Shown here piece by piece: positions 1-9,256 of a stretch of DNA of 64,000 nucleotides. How positions within the stretch are numbered: position 1 is the stretch's first letter; the number at the start of each line of letters is the position of its first letter. The position numbers were made by a program, and so were the translations under genes. The notes below the pieces were generated by a model. That model saw only the letters and a program-made list of their open reading frames with translations, searched no databases and was not told where the DNA came from. Origin of the DNA: an uncultured Lachnospiraceae bacterium (lineage in GTDB: Bacteria; Bacillota; Clostridia; Lachnospirales; Lachnospiraceae); the NCBI GenBank assembly GCA_902789665.1, contig CADAOY010000006.1, positions 17,238 through 81,237 on the forward strand, read 5' to 3'.

Positions 1-1
1 C

Positions 2-937
2 CAGTCGGAAGATGTGGAATTTGATTATAAATTTGAAACCAGAGTTCTTACCCTGGCAGAAGCTGTGGATAATTACCACTATGCCATGGGAGAGAGTTTC
101 GACCATACTATTTTCAGACGCCAGGAAGACATTATTTATACCAGGGAAGCTCTTGATTTACTTGATGAAATCATGAAAGAGGGAGATACTCTTGAAAGAC
201 TCAGAAACGGCGTCTACATGGATGAACTTGCAGACCTGTTTGACAGCATTCTTTTTACCAATGAGGACAAGAGAGCATATATGGAAATGCTCATGTATTC
301 CTTGGGACTTAAGTCTGAAGGCCTTGTGGTAGATGCGGCAGTAACCCTTGCAGTTACTGAAGAACTCGCTGCCAAAATCGGCATGCAGCAGGAAGATATG
401 GACATCCTTTATTATGCAGCGCTCGTTCATGACCTTGGAATGCTCACCATCCCAAGAGAGATTCTTGATGTGCGTCGTAAACTTACAAAAGATGAAAGAA
501 TGATAGTCAGAACTCATGTGGATGCCACAGAGAATCTGATTAAAAACAGGGTTGCTCCTGATATAGTAAAAGTGGCAGTTGCCCACCATGAAAGAATGGA
601 TGGTTCCGGTTATCCTAAGGGACTTAAGGAGCATCAGATGACCATGAGTCAGAGTATTCTGCAGGTAGCTGACACAGTTACAGCCCTTACAGATGAAAGA
701 GTACACCGTCCTCCTCTTAGCAAAGAGAAGATTATTGATGTACTTAAGGAAGAAACCAGAGATGGCAGATTCAAGAGCAGGGTAGTTTCCAATTTTATTG
801 ACTCCTATGATGAAATCATGGAAGTAGTTAAGGAAAGAACCAATGTCATCCTGGAGAATTATAAGAAATTACAGGCTAACTACGAAGCCGTCAGCAAGAT
901 GCTGACAAACCCAAAAGAAACAGAAGAAACGGAGTAA
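2..937 (+). CDS. HD-GYP domain protein, probable c-di-GMP phosphodiesterase (5' end cut by window)
   Basis: The reading frame is open to the left edge and the first possible start (GTG at 14) has no well-spaced ribosome binding site, so the N-terminus is probably missing. Counting from that GTG, the HD pair is at residues 139-140, a double His at 191-192, and the GYP-type motif HHERMDGSGYP at 191-201. HD-GYP enzymes hydrolyse cyclic di-GMP at a metal centre. The first 100 visible residues match no domain I recognise. It lies 4 bases before a DUF624 membrane protein. The GGDEF protein at 6883 could make the substrate. Activity is inferred from motifs only. Confidence 0.85.
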   Translation, partial: QSEDVEFDYKFETRVLTLAEAVDNYHYAMGESFDHTIFRRQEDIIYTREALDLLDEIMKEGDTLERLRNGVYMDELADLFDSILFTNEDKRAYMEMLMYSLGLKSEGLVVDAAVTLAVTEELAAKIGMQQEDMDILYYAALVHDLGMLTIPREILDVRRKLTKDERMIVRTHVDATENLIKNRVAPDIVKVAVAHHERMDGSGYPKGLKEHQMTMSQSILQVADTVTALTDERVHRPPLSKEKIIDVLKEETRDGRFKSRVVSNFIDSYDEIMEVVKERTNVILENYKKLQANYEAVSKMLTNPKETEETE

Positions 938-941
938 ATAA

Positions 942-1592
942 ATGGCTAAAATCGGCGAAGGGGCCATATCTTCAGGCCTTGGAAGATTTTTCGACATAAT
1001 TATTATAGGTATTCTTACCTTTGTATGTTCACTTCCTGTTATTACAATGGGAGCAGCCATTACAGCTGCATATGATGTTTATATAAGAATGGCGCTTGAT
1101 AAGGACAGCCATGTGGTAAGTACTTATTTCAGGGCTTTTGGCAAGAACTTTCTTAAAGCAACGGTTATTCATCTTATTGTTTTGGTGGCGGCAGCTTTTG
1201 TAGGGGCGTCAGCTTATCTTTTCTTTTTCGGAGTACTGGAAGTTAGTTCCGGCATGAGAACAGTAGGTCTTGTGCTTACTATTGTTATGGCTTTGGTAGT
1301 TGCCATGACCTTCCTTTATGTATATGCCCTTCAGGCAAGATTTGAAAATTCAGTCGTAAGAACAATTATAAATGCTTTCTTTATAGCACTTGCCCAGTTC
1401 CCAAAGACATTTGCAATGCTCCTTGCTAACGGCGTATGTGCTGCTCTTTGCGTGCTTTTATATGGCCTTGCTCCGCTTTGGCTTATCATAGATTTCTCAA
1501 TTATTTATTATTTCTCAGCCAAAGGAATGGTTAAGGCTTTCGGTCTTTATGGAGATAAGGAAGCAGCTGGTGAAGATTTGCACAAAGAATAA
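942..1592 (+). CDS. YesL-like (DUF624) membrane protein
   Basis: This 216-residue protein has about five hydrophobic segments. Its N-terminus resembles the YesL/DUF624 family: a short polar start, then a long first membrane helix with VCSLPVITMGAA at about residues 27-38. In Firmicutes, DUF624 proteins are often encoded beside carbohydrate ABC transporters, and an MsmK-type ATPase gene follows here, although it has its own promoter. The gene starts 4 bases after the HD-GYP stop, so the two are probably cotranscribed. The molecular function of the family is not established. Confidence 0.75.
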   Translation: MAKIGEGAISSGLGRFFDIIIIGILTFVCSLPVITMGAAITAAYDVYIRMALDKDSHVVSTYFRAFGKNFLKATVIHLIVLVAAAFVGASAYLFFFGVLEVSSGMRTVGLVLTIVMALVVAMTFLYVYALQARFENSVVRTIINAFFIALAQFPKTFAMLLANGVCAALCVLLYGLAPLWLIIDFSIIYYFSAKGMVKAFGLYGDKEAAGEDLHKE

Positions 1593-1602
1593 AATTAACC
1601 AA
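1593..1602. repeat. Left half of a 10-bp inverted repeat (AATTAACCAA)
   Basis: AATTAACCAA here is mirrored perfectly by TTGGTTAATT at 1664-1673. The right half lies just downstream of the predicted -10 box (1656-1661), about where transcription of the ABC ATPase gene would start. The pair could be a two-site operator, but no regulator is identified. Confidence 0.4.
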
Positions 1603-1632
1603 TGTGCAATCTGTATGCAAAATTGGGTTAAA

Positions 1633-1661
1633 TTGGCAATTTTTACAATGTGAAATAAAAT
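1633..1661 (+). promoter_or_regulatory. Promoter of the sugar ABC ATPase gene
   Basis: TTGGCA (1633-1638) and TAAAAT (1656-1661) are separated by 17 bases, each one mismatch from the SigA consensus. This leaves a leader of about 100 nt before the ATG at 1764. A second -10-like TATAAT at 1703-1708 lacks a convincing -35. Confidence 0.5.
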
Positions 1662-1763
1662 ATTTGGTTAATTGTGTTATGGCATTTTTGGGCTGTAACC
1701 TTTATAATTTTTGATAGTACGGTTGCTATGACCGAAACATTTATTTCTAGGAGGAAAATTAAT

Positions 1764-2876
1764 ATGGCAGGGTTATCTTTGAAGAACATCTGTAAGGTTT
1801 ATCCTAACGGTTATGAAGCTGTTAAGGATTTCAATCTTGAAATTGCAGATCAGGAATTCATAATTTTCGTAGGACCTTCAGGATGTGGTAAGTCTACTAC
1901 ACTTCGTATGATCGCAGGTCTTGAGGACATCAGTTCTGGTGAACTTAGAATCGGTGACAGACTTATCAATGATGTAGAGCCTAAGGATAGAGATATTGCG
2001 ATGGTATTCCAGAGCTACGCTCTTTATCCACATATGACAGTATATGAGAACATGGCATTTGGTCTTAAGTTACGTAAGGTACCTAAAGATGAAATCGATA
2101 AGATGGTTAAGGAAGCTGCAAAAATCCTTGACTTAACTCCACTTCTTGATCGTAAGCCAAAGGCTTTATCAGGTGGACAGAGACAGAGAGTTGCTATGGG
2201 ACGTGCTATCGTTCGTAATCCTAAGGTATTCCTTATGGACGAGCCTCTTTCAAACCTTGATGCAAAACTTCGTGTACAGATGAGAATTGAGATCGCTAAG
2301 CTTCATCAGAGACTTGGCACAACCATCATTTACGTTACACATGACCAGACAGAGGCTATGACTCTTGGTACAAGAATCGTAGTTATGAAGGATGGTGTTA
2401 TCCAGCAGGTTGATACACCTCAGAACCTTTATGATAAGCCATGCAACTTATTCGTTGCTGGTTTCATGGGATCACCACAGATGAACTTCTTAGACGCTAT
2501 CGTTGAAGTATCAGGTGAGACAGCTTACCTTAACGTAGCTGGACATCAGATTCCACTTCCACCAGCTAAATCAAAGAAGCTTATTGATGGCGGTTATGAT
2601 GGAAGATCCGTAACATTCGGTATCCGTCCTGAAGATGTATATGATTCAGAGATGTATGTTGAAACATCACCTATGAGCGTATTCGAATCAACAATTAAGG
2701 TTTACGAGCTTCTTGGTGCTGAAGTATTCTTATACTTCGATCTTGAGATGTTCCCAATGACAGCAAGAGTTGATTCAAGAACAACTGCTAGACCTGGTGA
2801 TACAATTAAGTTTGCTCTTGATGTTGAGAAGATTCACGTATTCGATAAGGAAACAGAGCAGATTATTACAAACTAG
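1764..2876 (+). CDS. msmK: Multiple-sugar ABC transporter ATP-binding protein, MsmK/UgpC type
   Basis: This 370-residue ATPase energises carbohydrate importers. It has Walker [10 protein letters not shown] (37-45), the Q-loop (about 83), the signature LSGGQ (135-139), Walker B VFLMDE (155-160) and the H-loop THD, followed by a C-terminal TOBE/MalK-like domain of about 130 residues. I chose the ATG at 1764 because GGAGG sits 8 bases before it; an in-frame ATG 30 codons upstream lies in the leader. No permease or binding-protein gene is nearby, which fits a shared ATPase serving several importers, as known for MsmK in Firmicutes. It has its own promoter and terminator. Confidence 0.93.
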   Translation: MAGLSLKNICKVYPNGYEAVKDFNLEIADQEFIIFVGPSGCGKSTTLRMIAGLEDISSGELRIGDRLINDVEPKDRDIAMVFQSYALYPHMTVYENMAFGLKLRKVPKDEIDKMVKEAAKILDLTPLLDRKPKALSGGQRQRVAMGRAIVRNPKVFLMDEPLSNLDAKLRVQMRIEIAKLHQRLGTTIIYVTHDQTEAMTLGTRIVVMKDGVIQQVDTPQNLYDKPCNLFVAGFMGSPQMNFLDAIVEVSGETAYLNVAGHQIPLPPAKSKKLIDGGYDGRSVTFGIRPEDVYDSEMYVETSPMSVFESTIKVYELLGAEVFLYFDLEMFPMTARVDSRTTARPGDTIKFALDVEKIHVFDKETEQIITN

Positions 2877-2901
2877 TTTGTAATGTGGAATGAGACTTAA
2901 A

Positions 2902-2930
2902 GGGGTGCACAGTTTGTGCACCCTTTTTTT
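2902..2930 (+). terminator. Rho-independent terminator after the ABC ATPase gene
   Basis: GGGTGCAC and GTGCACCC form an 8-bp stem with a 4-base loop, followed by seven T residues. Confidence 0.9.
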
Positions 2931-2949
2931 CAAAGAATGAAAATATCCC

Positions 2950-3015
2950 CCTCCGGCCTTCGGCCGGAGGAGGATGAATGAGAAAAAAGCCATCCACTCC
3001 GGCCTTCGGCCGGAG
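2950..3015. repeat. Two copies of a REP-like palindrome
   Basis: CTCCGGCCTTCGGCCGGAG occurs at 2951-2969 and again at 2997-3015. It is a GC-rich palindrome with a TTCG-type apex, unlike the AT-rich surroundings. A looser related sequence (GGCCTTCGAGCGAAG..GGCC) follows at about 3048-3071, running into the next reading frame. The type is reminiscent of REP sequences; no mobilising gene is seen. Confidence 0.8.
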
Positions 3016-3080
3016 AGGACTGGCAGTAAGGAATGAAGGAAGGAATCGGCCTTCGAGCGAAGCGGATGGCCTGTATGTGT

Positions 3081-3473
3081 ATGAAAAGTATTGAAGAAAT
3101 CAGAGAGTTTTTCGCTAAGGATGCCTTTGCAACCAATGCGGGGGGATATATTGAAGAAGTAGGTGATAATTATTCAGTATGCTCTATGCCTGTGGATGAA
3201 AGACATGTTAATGCTGTTGGAAATGTAATGGGAGGCGTGTATTTCACGCTGGCGGATTTTGCCTTTGCTGTTGCAACCAACCATGAAAAGCCTAATGTGG
3301 TATCACTGGATTCCACCATTAATTTCCTTGGAATTGCAAAGGGAAAGAAAATTTTTGCGAAGGCTGAGTGCGTTAAGGATGGAAGAACCACCTGCGTATA
3401 TGTGATCACCATCACAGATGAAGGTGGTAAGGAAGTAGCGAGAGTTACAACTACAGGATATAAGTTTGTTTAA
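3081..3473 (+). CDS. PaaI-family hotdog-fold thioesterase
   Basis: From the ATG at 3081 the protein has 130 residues, typical for single-domain PaaI/YdiI thioesterases that hydrolyse acyl-CoA. The motif NAVGNVMGGVYFTLADFAFA matches the HG(G/A) helix region of the family, with Asn replacing the usual His, and VSLDSTINFL is the following strand. The frame extends back to ATGs at 3033 and 3066, but those 16 codons are encoded by repeat-like palindromic DNA, so 3081 is preferred. No strong ribosome binding site decides it. Substrate unknown. Confidence 0.8.
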   Translation: MKSIEEIREFFAKDAFATNAGGYIEEVGDNYSVCSMPVDERHVNAVGNVMGGVYFTLADFAFAVATNHEKPNVVSLDSTINFLGIAKGKKIFAKAECVKDGRTTCVYVITITDEGGKEVARVTTTGYKFV

Positions 3474-3481
3474 GGATATTC

Positions 3482-4876
3482 ATGAATAGAACGGACCTTC
3501 CAATAGAATATGCCAGAAAAATGGAAGAACTCTTAGGGGATGAATATGATGCTTATTTGGCATCTCTTGATAAGCCATTACATAAGGGGCTCAGGGTTAA
3601 TTCCCTTAAGGCGGATAGTGCCTCTGTGATGAAACTTCTTGGCAGGGATTTAAAGCCTGTACCCTGGGCATCTTTGGGATATTATTATAATGAGGATGAG
3701 ATTAAGCCCGGGAAAAGTCCTTATTTTGAGGCAGGACTTTATTATATTCAGGAGCCTTCGGCCATGTGCGTTGCAGAAATCGCCATGGATGCGATAAAGG
3801 AGATTGTGCCTGATAAGAGCGAACTTAAAGTGCTTGATTTATGTGCAGCTCCCGGCGGCAAGACTACCTATCTTGCGGCTTTGATGGAGAATAAGGGACT
3901 TCTTGTTGCTAATGAAATAAATGCAGGAAGAGCGGCTATTCTTTCGCAGAATGTTGAAAGATGCGGGATTACCAATACTGTTGTAATTTCGGAAAATCCC
4001 GTAAAACTTGCTGACAGGTTTGAGAATTTCTTCGATTTGATTGTAGTTGATGCACCGTGCTCCGGAGAGGGAATGTTCCGTAAGGAAGAAGATGCTCTTA
4101 GTATGTGGAGCCCTGATAATGTTAAGATGTGCGCTGACAGGCAGAAAGAGATAACCCATGCGGCGTCCAAAATGCTTAAAGGCACCGGAAGAATTGTTTA
4201 TTCAACCTGTACTTTTGCAATGGAAGAAGATGAGAATCTTATAAAGGATTTCCTGGATACGCATGAAGATTTCAAAACAATCCCAAGCCCTTATAAGAAA
4301 TATTTTAAAGAAGGCTTCGAACCTGTAGGGAACGGAATGAGACTTTTTCCACATTTAATAGACGGGGAAGGGCATTTTGCCTGCGTTCTTGGAAGAGATG
4401 AAGAAGTGGAAGAGACCAGGCCTTACAAGAAGAAGGGCAATGACAAGAATACACTTGCGATGATGCAGGTTGCAAAGAAGTTTTTTAAGGAAAACTTTAG
4501 TGAAGGTTTTTGGGAAAGATTTGAAGGCGGGGATTTTATCAGTTTTGGAGATAATTTATATCTGATGCCGATGGCCATGAATCTTGATAAATTAAAGGTT
4601 TTAAGGCCGGGACTGGAACTTGGAACGGTTGTGAAAGAAAGATTTATACCTTCTCACGCACTTTCTTTGATTATTAGTCCAAAAGATGTTAAAATTAGTT
4701 TGAGTATGGCCGAAGATGAGGTGACTAATTATCTGAAAGGTATTACCCTTAATGTGGATGAGCCGGGTAAGGACGGCTGGGCGCTTATGTGCGTGGACGG
4801 ATATTCAATTGGCTGGGGGAAAAAGGTCGGAAATACAATAAAGAACCACTATCCTAAGGGACTTAGGTGGAATTAG
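3482..4876 (+). CDS. RsmF-like rRNA/tRNA cytosine-5 methyltransferase (NOL1/NOP2/Sun family)
   Basis: This 464-residue protein has the SAM-binding motif LDLCAAPGGKT (118-128), the motif IV Cys in PCSGEGMF (Cys193) and the motif VI Cys in STCTF (Cys243). These two cysteines are the release and catalytic residues of RNA m5C methyltransferases. The GEGMFRK continuation and a C-terminal extension of about 180 residues are typical of RsmF/YebU-type enzymes rather than RsmB, which carries a NusB-like N-terminus. The gene begins 9 bases after the thioesterase stop. The target base is not predictable from the sequence. Confidence 0.88.
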   Translation: MNRTDLPIEYARKMEELLGDEYDAYLASLDKPLHKGLRVNSLKADSASVMKLLGRDLKPVPWASLGYYYNEDEIKPGKSPYFEAGLYYIQEPSAMCVAEIAMDAIKEIVPDKSELKVLDLCAAPGGKTTYLAALMENKGLLVANEINAGRAAILSQNVERCGITNTVVISENPVKLADRFENFFDLIVVDAPCSGEGMFRKEEDALSMWSPDNVKMCADRQKEITHAASKMLKGTGRIVYSTCTFAMEEDENLIKDFLDTHEDFKTIPSPYKKYFKEGFEPVGNGMRLFPHLIDGEGHFACVLGRDEEVEETRPYKKKGNDKNTLAMMQVAKKFFKENFSEGFWERFEGGDFISFGDNLYLMPMAMNLDKLKVLRPGLELGTVVKERFIPSHALSLIISPKDVKISLSMAEDEVTNYLKGITLNVDEPGKDGWALMCVDGYSIGWGKKVGNTIKNHYPKGLRWN

Positions 4877-4888
4877 AAAGGTTAATAA

Positions 4889-5839
4889 ATGAAAGTATAT
4901 ATTGATGGCAGTGAAGGCACAACAGGTCTTCGTATTAATGAAAGATTTACGGGAAGGGATGATATCGAGATTTTGAAGATTAATCCGGAACTTCGTAAGG
5001 ATCCTGAAGAAAGAAGGAAATTCATTAATGCATCTGATGTAACATTCCTTTGTCTGCCGGATGCAGCTTCCATTGAGGCTGTAACTCTTATAGATAAGGA
5101 TAATGACCATACAGTAATTATTGATGCTTCGACAGCTCACAGAACTGCTGAGGGCTGGGCTTATGGTCTTCCGGAACTTGGAAAGAATTTCCTTGAAAAT
5201 ATAAAGACAAGTAACCGAATTGCCAACCCGGGATGCTATGCAACAGGATTTTTGCTTGATGTATATCCGATGATTGCGATGGATTTAATTGGTAAGGATT
5301 ATCCTGTGTGCGTTAATGCTTTATCCGGTTATTCGGGAGCTGGCAAAAAGGGAATCGCGATGTATGAGGCTGAGGATAAGAGAGAGGATTTATATTCTCC
5401 AAGAATGTATGCTTTATCCCAGAATCATAAGCATCTTAAGGAAATGCAGGCTGTATCGGGCCTTTCGAAGACTCCGCTTTTCGTGCCTGTTGTAGATGAT
5501 TATTACTGCGGAATGATAGTAACATTCCCGGTTTATGCTGACCTTATGAAGAAGAAAATGACTCCGGCTGAGGTGAGGGATGCGTTCGCCGGGTATTTTG
5601 ACTCTCAGGAATTCATCCATGTTATGCCTTATGGTTCAGAGGAAGAATATGGTTCATTCCTTGCAGCCAATATGATGGCGGGAAGAGATGATGCTTTAAT
5701 ATATGTAACCGGTAATGATGACAGAATACTCGTTTCCACAGTTATTGATAACCTTGGTAAAGGCGCATCAGGCGCCGCCATTGAATGCATGAATATCCGT
5801 ATGGGCTTACCGGCCGCTACGGGATTAAATATAAAATAA
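4889..5839 (+). CDS. argC: N-acetyl-gamma-glutamyl-phosphate reductase, type 2 (short form)
   Basis: It catalyses NADPH-dependent reduction of N-acetylglutamyl phosphate in arginine synthesis. The 316-residue length and the N-terminal IDGSEGTTGLRI nucleotide-binding motif are those of the type 2 ArgC family rather than the longer type 1. The active-site Cys is Cys116 in NPGCYATG. AGGTTAATAA precedes the ATG. No other arginine gene is in the window, so argC here is separated from the rest of its pathway. Confidence 0.93.
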   Translation: MKVYIDGSEGTTGLRINERFTGRDDIEILKINPELRKDPEERRKFINASDVTFLCLPDAASIEAVTLIDKDNDHTVIIDASTAHRTAEGWAYGLPELGKNFLENIKTSNRIANPGCYATGFLLDVYPMIAMDLIGKDYPVCVNALSGYSGAGKKGIAMYEAEDKREDLYSPRMYALSQNHKHLKEMQAVSGLSKTPLFVPVVDDYYCGMIVTFPVYADLMKKKMTPAEVRDAFAGYFDSQEFIHVMPYGSEEEYGSFLAANMMAGRDDALIYVTGNDDRILVSTVIDNLGKGASGAAIECMNIRMGLPAATGLNIK

Positions 5840-5852
5840 GGACTTAAGGATA

Positions 5853-6671
5853 ATGATTGAGATTATACTAATTGTGTCTGCATTATGCGGCATCGGCATT
5901 CCTTTTATTATCTGGGGAATTACGCCGTGGCTTATCCTTTGGATTCCTCTTTTTGGAATAGGCATATATGCAGTGCTTCTTGCTTTGTACTTTATTGTGC
6001 TGATTATTATGGGGCTGTTTTTTGACAGCAAGAAGGAATTTTATGAGCCCAATGATTTTATCTATGCGGTTTTAAGGGATTTAGGACATACTCTTAACAG
6101 ACTTTCAAGAATCAAAATTCATGTTGAGGGCAAGGAACTGATTCCAAAAGACCAGAAATATCTGCTTATATCCAATCACATTTCCAATTATGATCCGATT
6201 GTAAATGTGGACTGTTTTAAGGATAAGAATGTGGTTTATATTTCCAAGGAAGGAAATTTCAGAATTCCGATTGCAGGCAGACTTGCCAAAGGTTCGGGAT
6301 TCATGGCCATTGACAGGGAAGATGTAAGAAAGGCCATGGGCACAATTAATCAGGCCGCTGAATATATTAAATCAGGCAAGGCCAGCGTGTGCATATATCC
6401 TGAAGGCACAAGAAATAAAACAGATGAGAAACTTTTAGAGTTTAGAAACGGCGCTCTCAAAATCGCCACCAAGGCTAAGTGCCCTCTGGTTATCATGACG
6501 ATTCGAGGCACCAAAGATGTAGTTAAGAATTTTCCATTTAAGAGAACTCATGTATATGTGAAGGTGGGAGAAGTAATTCCAGCAGACAGGGTAGCTTCAA
6601 TGAAGACAAATGAGCTTTCGGATGAAGCAAGAAAGATTATGCTTGAGTTTTTGAATGAAGATATTAAGTAG
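5853..6671 (+). CDS. plsC: 1-acyl-sn-glycerol-3-phosphate acyltransferase
   Basis: It converts lysophosphatidic to phosphatidic acid at the membrane. The acyltransferase box NHISNYD (N108, H109, D114) and the EGTR motif (184-187) are intact. The first 55 residues form two hydrophobic helices that would anchor it. At 272 residues it is slightly longer than the minimal family because of this N-terminus. It begins 13 bases after argC and ends 8 bases before the DUF6472 gene, so these are likely cotranscribed. Confidence 0.92.
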   Translation: MIEIILIVSALCGIGIPFIIWGITPWLILWIPLFGIGIYAVLLALYFIVLIIMGLFFDSKKEFYEPNDFIYAVLRDLGHTLNRLSRIKIHVEGKELIPKDQKYLLISNHISNYDPIVNVDCFKDKNVVYISKEGNFRIPIAGRLAKGSGFMAIDREDVRKAMGTINQAAEYIKSGKASVCIYPEGTRNKTDEKLLEFRNGALKIATKAKCPLVIMTIRGTKDVVKNFPFKRTHVYVKVGEVIPADRVASMKTNELSDEARKIMLEFLNEDIK

Positions 6672-6679
6672 GTGATAAT

Positions 6680-6862
6680 ATGGGTAGTGCAACTTCCTGT
6701 GATACATGTCAGTATTATACATATGATGAGGATATGGAAGAATATGTATGCGACATGGATATGGATGAGGATGATTACGGCCGTTTGGTGGGCGGTAATT
6801 TTAAGGGGTGTCCTTATTATAAAGACGGGGATGAATATAAAGTTGTGAGACATCAAATGTAA
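6680..6862 (+). CDS. DUF6472 small acidic Cys-rich protein
   Basis: This 60-residue protein has a CDTC pair near the N-terminus, a central acidic stretch with Cys, a GCPYY motif and the ending EYKVVRHQM. This matches a small family (DUF6472) that I know from Lachnospiraceae and relatives. Four cysteines in CxxC..C..C order suggest a metal or redox site. AGGTGATAAT precedes the ATG. Function unknown. It is a taxonomic marker for the window. Confidence 0.8.
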   Translation: MGSATSCDTCQYYTYDEDMEEYVCDMDMDEDDYGRLVGGNFKGCPYYKDGDEYKVVRHQM

Positions 6863-6882
6863 TTGGGAAGCGGGAGAAGGTT

Positions 6883-8316
6883 ATGAAGTCAGATTTAATC
6901 ATTAAGGAAAATGAGTTAATTGATCCTAAAGATTATCCGGAAAGTGAAGGGGATTTAATCGAGGATTTTAACCAAAGGATTAAGAAATGTATGGGTATCA
7001 TTACGGCCTTAAGTAAGGAATATCACACAATCTGGATTGTGCGTATTTCCGATATGGCCATGAGCCTTTATCGTACCACGGGTGAGAATACTTCAAGAAC
7101 CGTGGTGGAACTTGGTCTTAAATATCAGAAATATGACAAGTACATCAAGGAATATATAGACAGATATGTGGTTAGCCGCAACGAGACCATGCTTGATGAG
7201 GTTGGTCCTGAAACTATTTTGAGCCACATTAATGACGGAAGTCTTTATACCGTGGACTATATGAGAATGGCTGACGACAGTGAGATTACCTATCATCAGA
7301 TGGCTTTTGCCTTATCGGGTGCGCCGGGCGAGGCGGATAGTTTTGTATTTGCCTATAAGGATGTGGATTCTACCATTAAGAAACATATCGCTGACAAGAG
7401 ATATTTAAGAGATCAGCTTGATATGGTTCAGACTTTAAGCCGCGATTATTATAACGTTTTCAAGATTGATCCGACCACAGGCGATGTTGTTATCATCAAA
7501 CTTGATGGCTATGTAACCAAGGGTATGGAAGGCCCTGGTGCCAAGCTTTATCCTTATCCTGTGCTTTGCAAGCAGTACATTAAGGACAGGGCATACGAGG
7601 AAGACCAGCCTTGGCTTTATGATGCCATGAGCCTTGAGACCATTAAGGAGAAACTTAAGACTCAGGATGAATATGTATCAATTTACAGAGGTGTTGATAA
7701 GGGCGAGATTCACTACTATCAGTTCACCTACGTTAATATAAATCCTAATAATAGTGAAAGCGGTATTCTTGCCGGTTTCAAAAACGCCGACGACATTGTA
7801 GAGTCAACCCGTGAGAGAGAGTCTCTTCAGATTCAGGCCAAGATGGATATCATGTCAGGTCTTCTTAACCGTGGTACCGGTGAGAAGATGGTTATTGAAG
7901 CTATCAAGGCTAAGAAAGACGGTATGCTCTGCATCCTGGACATTGATAAGTTTAAAGGTATCAATGATAAATTCGGACACCTTGCAGGTGACAGGGTTAT
8001 CTGTGGAATTGCTGATATTCTTAATGAAGTCTTTACCGGAAACGCTGTTGTATTCAGGCTTGGTGGCGACGAATATGCGGTATATGCCATGAATGTTGGA
8101 GATGAACCTACAGGTACAAAGCTTATTCAGGAAGTATTCGACAAGATTAAGCAGCTTGAGATTGAAGAAATCGGCGACCTAAGCATCTTCGTCAGCGCAG
8201 GCGCAGTTATGGTTAAGAGTGCTGACAGTACTGAATTCGAAGAGTGGTATAAGAAAGCAGATACCGGCGTATATGAAAGCAAGAAGCAATATGGTTATGC
8301 TTTGACATTTATGTAA
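6883..8316 (+). CDS. Diguanylate cyclase with tandem PAS-like sensory regions (GGDEF)
   Basis: The C-terminal third carries the GGDEF domain: MDIMSGLLNR (321-330), LDIDKFKGINDKFGH and the active site GGDEY (394-398), so synthesis of cyclic di-GMP is likely. No RxxD inhibitory site precedes the motif. Residues about 40-165 and 185-305 look like two related PAS-like halves, each ending in an F..YKDVD / F..FKNADD type strand. There are no membrane helices, so it is cytoplasmic. Its stop overlaps the next start (TAATG), implying translational coupling to the radical SAM gene. Confidence 0.88.
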   Translation: MKSDLIIKENELIDPKDYPESEGDLIEDFNQRIKKCMGIITALSKEYHTIWIVRISDMAMSLYRTTGENTSRTVVELGLKYQKYDKYIKEYIDRYVVSRNETMLDEVGPETILSHINDGSLYTVDYMRMADDSEITYHQMAFALSGAPGEADSFVFAYKDVDSTIKKHIADKRYLRDQLDMVQTLSRDYYNVFKIDPTTGDVVIIKLDGYVTKGMEGPGAKLYPYPVLCKQYIKDRAYEEDQPWLYDAMSLETIKEKLKTQDEYVSIYRGVDKGEIHYYQFTYVNINPNNSESGILAGFKNADDIVESTRERESLQIQAKMDIMSGLLNRGTGEKMVIEAIKAKKDGMLCILDIDKFKGINDKFGHLAGDRVICGIADILNEVFTGNAVVFRLGGDEYAVYAMNVGDEPTGTKLIQEVFDKIKQLEIEEIGDLSIFVSAGAVMVKSADSTEFEEWYKKADTGVYESKKQYGYALTFM

Positions 8317-9200
8317 TGGAATATACATCAGTAAACGAATATTTAAAAACCAAATATGGGCACAAAATGTACAAAATTGCCGTCGACGCAGGTTTTACCT
8401 GTCCTAATCGTGACGGCTCCATTGGGATGGGAGGATGTATCTTCTGCTCAGGGAGAGGGAGCGGGGATTTTGCCTCCGACAGGTTAATGAGTGTACATAA
8501 GCAGATTGAGGAAGGGAAGAAACTCATCCTTAATAAGATGCCCAAAGTTAGAAATGAAGGGCCTGAATTTATAGCATATTTTCAGGCCTTTACTAATACT
8601 TATGCTCCTGTTCCGGTGCTTAGGGAGAAATACATGGAGGCGGTTAATCATCCGGATATCGCAATAATCGATATTGCAACAAGGCCGGACTGCCTTGGGG
8701 ACGAGGTTCTGGATCTGCTTGCTGAGATTAATGAGATTAAGCCTGTGTGGGTGGAACTTGGGCTTCAGAGTATTCATGAATCGACGGCTAAATATATAAG
8801 AAGAGGATATGAACTGCCGGTTTATGATGATGCAGTTGAGGCGCTGGCAGAAACAGGCATTGAGCAGATTATAACCCATCTAATTCTGGGGCTTCCCGGG
8901 GAGACTAAGGAGATGATGCTAAAAAGTGTAGACTATGTGGCAGCGTCAAAGTCTAACGGAATCAAGCTTCAGCTTCTTCATGTGCTTAAGGGTACGGACC
9001 TGGCTTTAGAATATGAGAGCGGGGCTTTCAAGTGCCTTGAGTTTGAAGAATATGTGGAACTGGTGAAGGAGTGTGTTTCTCATATACCTAAGGACATGGT
9101 TGTGCACCGTCTTACTGGTGACGGATCTAAGAAAGATTTGATAGCGCCACTTTGGAGTGGGGATAAGAAGAGGGTAATTAATGCATTAAAATCGGTTTAA
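8316..9200 (+). CDS. TIGR01212/YhcC-family radical SAM protein
   Basis: The 294-residue protein has the family's unusual iron-sulfur ligand spacing: Cys29 in FTCPNRDG, then Cys41 and Cys44 in GGCIFC (C-x11-C-x2-C). VELGLQSIHE and HLILGLPGET are the later barrel strands typical of this family. YhcC-type proteins have no settled function. The ATG overlaps the stop of the GGDEF gene by one base. Confidence 0.88.
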   Translation: MEYTSVNEYLKTKYGHKMYKIAVDAGFTCPNRDGSIGMGGCIFCSGRGSGDFASDRLMSVHKQIEEGKKLILNKMPKVRNEGPEFIAYFQAFTNTYAPVPVLREKYMEAVNHPDIAIIDIATRPDCLGDEVLDLLAEINEIKPVWVELGLQSIHESTAKYIRRGYELPVYDDAVEALAETGIEQIITHLILGLPGETKEMMLKSVDYVAASKSNGIKLQLLHVLKGTDLALEYESGAFKCLEFEEYVELVKECVSHIPKDMVVHRLTGDGSKKDLIAPLWSGDKKRVINALKSV

Positions 9201-9256
9201 TTTACTCTTGTTAGGTGGTTTAAGTTGAGATAAAGTAATAGTAGGGGGTGATGCAA

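Noticed and set aside
64-72. Isolated DnaA boxes at 64 and 12079
   Set aside because: Single matches inside codons for Val-Asp-Asn in conserved reading frames; no cluster.
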